From Nocardioides sp. CER19 (GTDB lineage Bacteria > Actinomycetota > Actinomycetes > Propionibacteriales > Nocardioidaceae), in contig NZ_JARVWS010000001.1 in the NCBI RefSeq assembly GCF_029846275.1, forward strand, positions 1,364,001-1,428,000: a DNA stretch of 64,000 bases, given 5' to 3'. The notes beneath the pieces are model-generated. The model made no database searches, was not told the DNA's origin, and worked only from the letters and a program-made list of their open reading frames with translations. This document shows, one piece after another, positions 60,273-64,000 of this stretch. The position numbers and the translations under genes are program-made. Every line of letters begins with the position of its first letter. Position 1 is the stretch's first letter.

Positions 60273-62510
60273 TCAGTGGACGTCGTTGAGATCGTCGACG
60301 ACCGCGAACAGGTCGCCGCGGTTGTACAGGTCGACGGCGACGTAGTTGGGAAGCATGTGGCGTGTCTGCCGGCATCTCGCGACACGCGTGCCGAGGACGG
60401 GGCGGGCATTGACGCGGGCAGCGTTGGTGACCTCCTTCGCCTGGTCGGTCACCCAGTGGTTGACCAGGAGAAGAGGCGCCTCGGCCGCTCCCCGGTTGCG
60501 CCCGCAGGTGTCGCTGCGCGTGATGAGTGCTGCGGGGCTCGTGAAGTAGTACGGCGTGTCCTGGACCCAGTCGAAGCCTCGGAGCAGCCACGGGTAGGTG
60601 TCTCCGCCGCCGTGGTTCTCCATCAGTACGACGAGGCGCTTGCCCGAGTCGATCATCTCGCCGAGCGTGGGCCACTTCCCTCCGGCGGTCGGTGCGTAGA
60701 CGTCGGGGAGGAGGCCGGCCTGTTCGACGAGGGCTGCCGTGTCGGCTGGGCTCACTTCGTCCTGCACGAAGAGGGTGACCACTTCTCGCGGGTGAGCGAC
60801 GAGCCAGGACCGGAGCGTGTCCAGGCTCTCCCGCCAGGGCGTGGAGCCGAGCTCGCACATGTCGTGGCACAGGTAGGCGGACCTCTGGCCGCGTGGCGCC
60901 AGCCCGATCGCCTTCTCCAGGCGCAGGGCGCTGTTCACTGCGGCCTCACCGAATTCGGCCGTCGCGTTGGCGATCGCGTCGCTGCGAGCCGCCCCGGCGG
61001 TGCTGATGTAGCCCGCCCGGTTCGTACGGCGCCCGTACCAGCTGTCGATGAGGAGCACCCGGATGCCTGCGTCCAGCTGGTCGAGGATGCCGTGGGGCTG
61101 CTCGGCATAGAACCAGCCAGGCTCGTCGGCGGCGGACATCGAATTGTGGGTCGCAGGGAACGCCACGTCGTTGTAGCGGCGGTCGCAGAGTTCTGGATGA
61201 CCGTTGCAGCCTTCCCTTGCCGCGGCGCTACGAGCGGCGGTGAGGGTGTGATCGCCCGGCCAGGCGCCGGCGACGACGCCGATCAGGACGGTCGCCACCG
61301 CGGCAAGAACCCATCCCCGTGCCGGCGGTGTGCGCGTCAAGGTGACGACGAGAAGGACCAGGCCGGTCACGAGCAGGACCGCGCCGGCAACCCACAACAG
61401 AGCGGTGGCAACTCGCACCGGGTCGATGAGAAGGGCGAGTCCGAGCGCTGCGAGCAGGCTCGCGCCGAGCAGCGTGCGGGAACGCCGGGTCGATGCACCG
61501 GAGGTCAGTGCGATCACGGCACCTACCCCGGCGGTCCCCGCCGTCGCGATCCAGAACGGCGTCGCGAGCTCGTCCCATGCGGCCAGGCGGACTGCGCCTT
61601 CGAGCGTGTCGGGGTCGCTTCGGCGCAGTACGACCTCGGCGACGAGCAGAAGCACCGCGAGCGTGCCACCGGCGCCGAGCAACCCCTGCCCGACAGTGAC
61701 TGCTGCCAGCCGCAGGCGGCGCTCACCACCGGCCAGGGCGCCTGCGGCCCCGAGGACGAGCAGGCCGGCGAGCGGCGCCAGCCAGGACAGGAGGCGAACC
61801 AGGTGGATGGGCCTCAGCAGGTCTGCGCTGTGCTCTCCCGCGCCGAGGTCGGAGAGACGGACGTCGAGGTCGGCGGGCAATGCGACGGCAAGCTGCGGCG
61901 CGAGCGCTGTCAGCGCAGCAACGAGGACGGCACCCACATCGGCCAGGTGGAGGACTGTCGGGTCGTGTTCGCCGAGCACGATGGCCTTGTACAGCGGGGC
62001 GAGGCTCCGCCGTACGAGGGGGCCCAGAGCCCGGCTCGACACCACTCCCGCCGCGGTGGTCTCGATCAGCGGGCGGTACGCACCCAGGTCCGGCTGCTCC
62101 TCGAGAAGCCGTTCGGTCAGCAGGCTCCCGAGTGCGCGCGCGACATCCGGGTCGGTCCGGACCGTGTCCGCATGAGCAGCGAAGCGGTCGGCGTCCAGCA
62201 CCTCATGGTTCACCACGCCAGCCACCGCCCCAACGAGCAGCAGCACGGTCCCTACGCACAGCGCGGCAGTCCGCACGAGCCGGAGCACCAGCCCAGCGTG
62301 GCGTCCCCCGCGTTTGCTGTGCAACCGTGCTGGCACACCGCCAGAGGGAGGTCTGGGGTCTTCGCCACCGGACGCAGCCCGGAGACCGACGCCACCGACG
62401 CTCAGTCGTCCGCCCTGGTCGACGCTCGGATGAGTCGTGTGCGGCCAGTGGTCGACGACGAGCACCGGGCGGTACTGCCCCGCGGACCCCGTCGTCGGGA
62501 CCGCTGACAT
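60273..62510 (-). CDS. membrane protein with PI-PLC-type X domain
   Basis: Up to 745 residues; GTG at 62336 gives a better N-terminus (687 residues). The N-terminal half has several helices (TAALCVGTVLLLVGAVAGVV; LLSWLAPLAGLLVLGAAGAL; WVLAAVATVLIGVVAGA) and an outer loop. From about residue 400 a phosphatidylinositol phospholipase C-like barrel: FPATHNSMSAADEPGW (first catalytic His), LLIDSWYGRRTNRA, SAYLCHDMCELGSTPW (second His), VTLFVQDEVSP and VVLMENHGGGDTYPW. Predicted outward-facing phosphodiesterase on lipid head groups; substrate unknown. Confidence 0.82.
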   Translation of the reverse strand: MSAVPTTGSAGQYRPVLVVDHWPHTTHPSVDQGGRLSVGGVGLRAASGGEDPRPPSGGVPARLHSKRGGRHAGLVLRLVRTAALCVGTVLLLVGAVAGVVNHEVLDADRFAAHADTVRTDPDVARALGSLLTERLLEEQPDLGAYRPLIETTAAGVVSSRALGPLVRRSLAPLYKAIVLGEHDPTVLHLADVGAVLVAALTALAPQLAVALPADLDVRLSDLGAGEHSADLLRPIHLVRLLSWLAPLAGLLVLGAAGALAGGERRLRLAAVTVGQGLLGAGGTLAVLLLVAEVVLRRSDPDTLEGAVRLAAWDELATPFWIATAGTAGVGAVIALTSGASTRRSRTLLGASLLAALGLALLIDPVRVATALLWVAGAVLLVTGLVLLVVTLTRTPPARGWVLAAVATVLIGVVAGAWPGDHTLTAARSAAAREGCNGHPELCDRRYNDVAFPATHNSMSAADEPGWFYAEQPHGILDQLDAGIRVLLIDSWYGRRTNRAGYISTAGAARSDAIANATAEFGEAAVNSALRLEKAIGLAPRGQRSAYLCHDMCELGSTPWRESLDTLRSWLVAHPREVVTLFVQDEVSPADTAALVEQAGLLPDVYAPTAGGKWPTLGEMIDSGKRLVVLMENHGGGDTYPWLLRGFDWVQDTPYYFTSPAALITRSDTCGRNRGAAEAPLLLVNHWVTDQAKEVTNAARVNARPVLGTRVARCRQTRHMLPNYVAVDLYNRGDLFAVVDDLNDVH

Positions 62511-62579
62511 CGGCTGGCGAGCCCGGCTGGCTGCGCCTAGGCTCAGTCACGTACTCCCCACCGGCCAGGAGGCACCCGG

Positions 62580-62681
62580 ATGGTCACCGCACTCATCCTG
62601 ATCGCGACGATCGTCATCCTGCTGGTCCTTCTGTTCGGGTTCAGGAGATCCATCCTCCACCGCCAGCGACACGACCGATGA
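62580..62681 (+). CDS. small membrane protein, 33 aa
   Basis: ATG after an excellent ribosome site (ccaggaggcacccgg). One helix (TALILIATIVILLVLLFGF) and a basic tail (RRSILHRQRHDR). No family recognised. Sits alone between the PI-PLC gene, which it diverges from, and the antiporter. Confidence 0.65.
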   Translation: MVTALILIATIVILLVLLFGFRRSILHRQRHDR

Positions 62682-62902
62682 GGACGATCGATCACCCACG
62701 ACGTGAGGCGACATCCACGGCGGTTGGGTAGGCGAAGCGTCTCGGGGTCGTTCCGGGCTGACCTGGCGGCCGGCACGCGGGGTGCACGCCGGAATCGACG
62801 GTGGCGGCCCTGCGCGTTGCGGCCCTAGATTGGCTTCATCCCCCTGCGCCGCGCGTCTCGGCGGCCGTGTGATGTGGTCGCCGAACGGAGGTCGCAGAGC
62901 CC

Positions 62903-64000
62903 ATGAGCGCGACGGAGATCGAGGTAACCCCGGCCCCGCCCGGCACGATGACCTTGCCCACCCTGACCGGCATGGTGGTCGGCAGCATGGTGGGGGCGGG
63001 TGTGTTCTCCCTTCCCGCGAGGTTCGGTGTCGCGACCGGCGTCCTCGGCTCGCTCATCGCGTGGGCGGTGGCCGGTGCCGGCATGTTGATGCTGGCGTTC
63101 GTCTTCCAGAACCTGGCGGTCCGCAAGCCCGAGCTCGACTCGGGTGTCTTCATCTACGCGAAGGCCGGCTTCGGCGACTATGCCGGCTTCAACTCCGCGA
63201 TCGGCTTCTGGGCCAGCGCGGTGGCAGGCAACACCTTCTACTGGGTCTTCATCAGCGCCACGTTGGGCAACTTCTTCGACGCCTTCGGCGACGGTGACAC
63301 GGTGCTGGCGGTCGGCCTGTCGTCGATTGCGATCTGGCTGTTCCACTACCTGATCGCGCGCGGTGTCAGGGACGCGGCTGTGATCAACCGGATCGTGACG
63401 ATCCTCAAGATCATCCCGATCCTGGTGTTCATCGTCGTGCTGCTGTTCTCCTTCGACGCCGGCGTCTTCTCCGACAACTGGACCGCGACCGGGTACGGCG
63501 AACTCGGCAACCTCAACGAGCAGGTCCGCAACACCATGCTGATCACGACGTTCGTGTTCATCGGCATCGAAGGGGCCAGCGTCTACTCCCGCTACGCGAA
63601 ACGCCGCGAGGACGTCGGCCGGGCTACCGTGCTCGGCTTCCTGAGCGTGCTGTGCATCTTCGCGCTGGTCACCCTCTCCAGCTACTCGGTGATGCCCCAA
63701 CCCGACCTCGCCGACGCCCGGCAGCCCTCGATGATCCCGGTCTTCCAGTACGTGGTCGGAGACTGGGGCAAGTGGTTCATCAGCGCCGGCGTCATCATCT
63801 CGGTCCTCGGCGCCTATCTGGCGTGGACCCTGATGGCGGCCGAGGTCATGTTCATCCCGGCCCGCAACGAGGACTTCCCCCGGTTCCTCGGGCAGGAGAA
63901 CGACCATGGCACCCCGATCACCGCCCTGGTGGTGACGTCCCTGGCGATCCAGGGTCTGCTGGCCCTCACCTTGGCCGTCGACGACGCGCTCAACTTCATG
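62903..64000 (+). CDS. basic amino-acid/polyamine antiporter (APC family), partial
   Basis: ATG with cggagg upstream; 366 codons to the window edge, no stop reached. APC-superfamily start TLTGMVVGSMVGAGVFSLPA, then many helices; LITTFVFIGIEGASVYSRYA, a pattern of arginine/ornithine or lysine antiporters (ArcD/YdgI type). The C-terminal ~100 residues are outside the window. Confidence 0.85.
   Translation, partial: MSATEIEVTPAPPGTMTLPTLTGMVVGSMVGAGVFSLPARFGVATGVLGSLIAWAVAGAGMLMLAFVFQNLAVRKPELDSGVFIYAKAGFGDYAGFNSAIGFWASAVAGNTFYWVFISATLGNFFDAFGDGDTVLAVGLSSIAIWLFHYLIARGVRDAAVINRIVTILKIIPILVFIVVLLFSFDAGVFSDNWTATGYGELGNLNEQVRNTMLITTFVFIGIEGASVYSRYAKRREDVGRATVLGFLSVLCIFALVTLSSYSVMPQPDLADARQPSMIPVFQYVVGDWGKWFISAGVIISVLGAYLAWTLMAAEVMFIPARNEDFPRFLGQENDHGTPITALVVTSLAIQGLLALTLAVDDALNFM

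Noticed and set aside
59460..62507. 1015-codon plus-strand open frame
   Set aside because: Antisense to the TIGR02206 and PI-PLC genes, whose motifs and codon use are clear. Long antisense frames are common in high-GC DNA.
1..64000. Insertion sequences or prophage
   Set aside because: No transposase, integrase or phage structural protein was recognised in any frame; the HK97-fold protein is an encapsulin, not a capsid gene set.

Overview
High-GC actinobacterial chromosome segment. Base composition, frequent GTG starts, an ECF42 sigma factor with its YciI partner, MmyB-like (MLTR-domain) regulators, a DyP/encapsulin pair, CGNR and LAL regulators and a Trp-attenuated tryptophanyl-tRNA synthetase all fit the actinomycetes. 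A Nocardioidaceae-like host is my guess, not shown. There is no rRNA, CRISPR array, transposase or phage module. The only tRNA-like sequence is a decayed tRNA-Val(UAC) near 53.3 kb. The last gene runs off the right end.

Layout: 0-2.3 kb holds small unknown genes with short intergenic repeats. 2.3-7.7 kb has two tandem LAL-type ATPase regulators, the first without its DNA-binding domain. 7.7-12 kb has a Ni/Co permease divergent from a DUF4331-cupin-antiporter operon. 12-28 kb is a patchwork: an HxlR/VOC pair, an alpha/beta hydrolase, a secreted OmpA-domain protein, a methyltransferase, an FAD monooxygenase and an alkylsulfatase. These are mixed with remnants (endonuclease/phosphatase, LuxR, GAP-like, SulP), a 430-bp duplication of the left end, and most of the short repeats. 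28-40 kb is well organised: MFS/LysR, MLTR regulators, DyP peroxidase plus encapsulin, two hydrolases, a dead SigF-like gene, UDG, an amidohydrolase and an orphan gas-vesicle GvpL/F. 40-52 kb has a serine hydrolase, MFS, a methyltransferase, alcohol dehydrogenase/XRE-MLTR, ECF42/YciI, and trpS with a WWW leader peptide and terminator. 52-64 kb has remnants around the tRNA-Val fragment, epoxide hydrolase, AzlCD/CGNR, Lrp/DUF2000, TIGR02206 and PI-PLC membrane proteins and a basic amino-acid antiporter.

The most unusual signal is a dispersed 11-bp repeat, CGGCAGATCCG: 14 exact and about 15 near copies. All are intergenic or at gene edges, all read on the + strand whatever the direction of neighbouring genes, several are paired at a 20-22 bp pitch, and several sit where a gene remnant or a duplicated segment ends. 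I know of no described family that fits it.

Genes that probably work together: the XRE-MLTR regulator (30672-31499) with the DyP-encapsulin operon and probably the following hydrolase operon, which share a promoter element; HxlR with its VOC gene through a palindromic operator; CGNR with AzlCD; Lrp with DUF2000; ECF42 with YciI. All gene names come from reading the translations; no database search was run.
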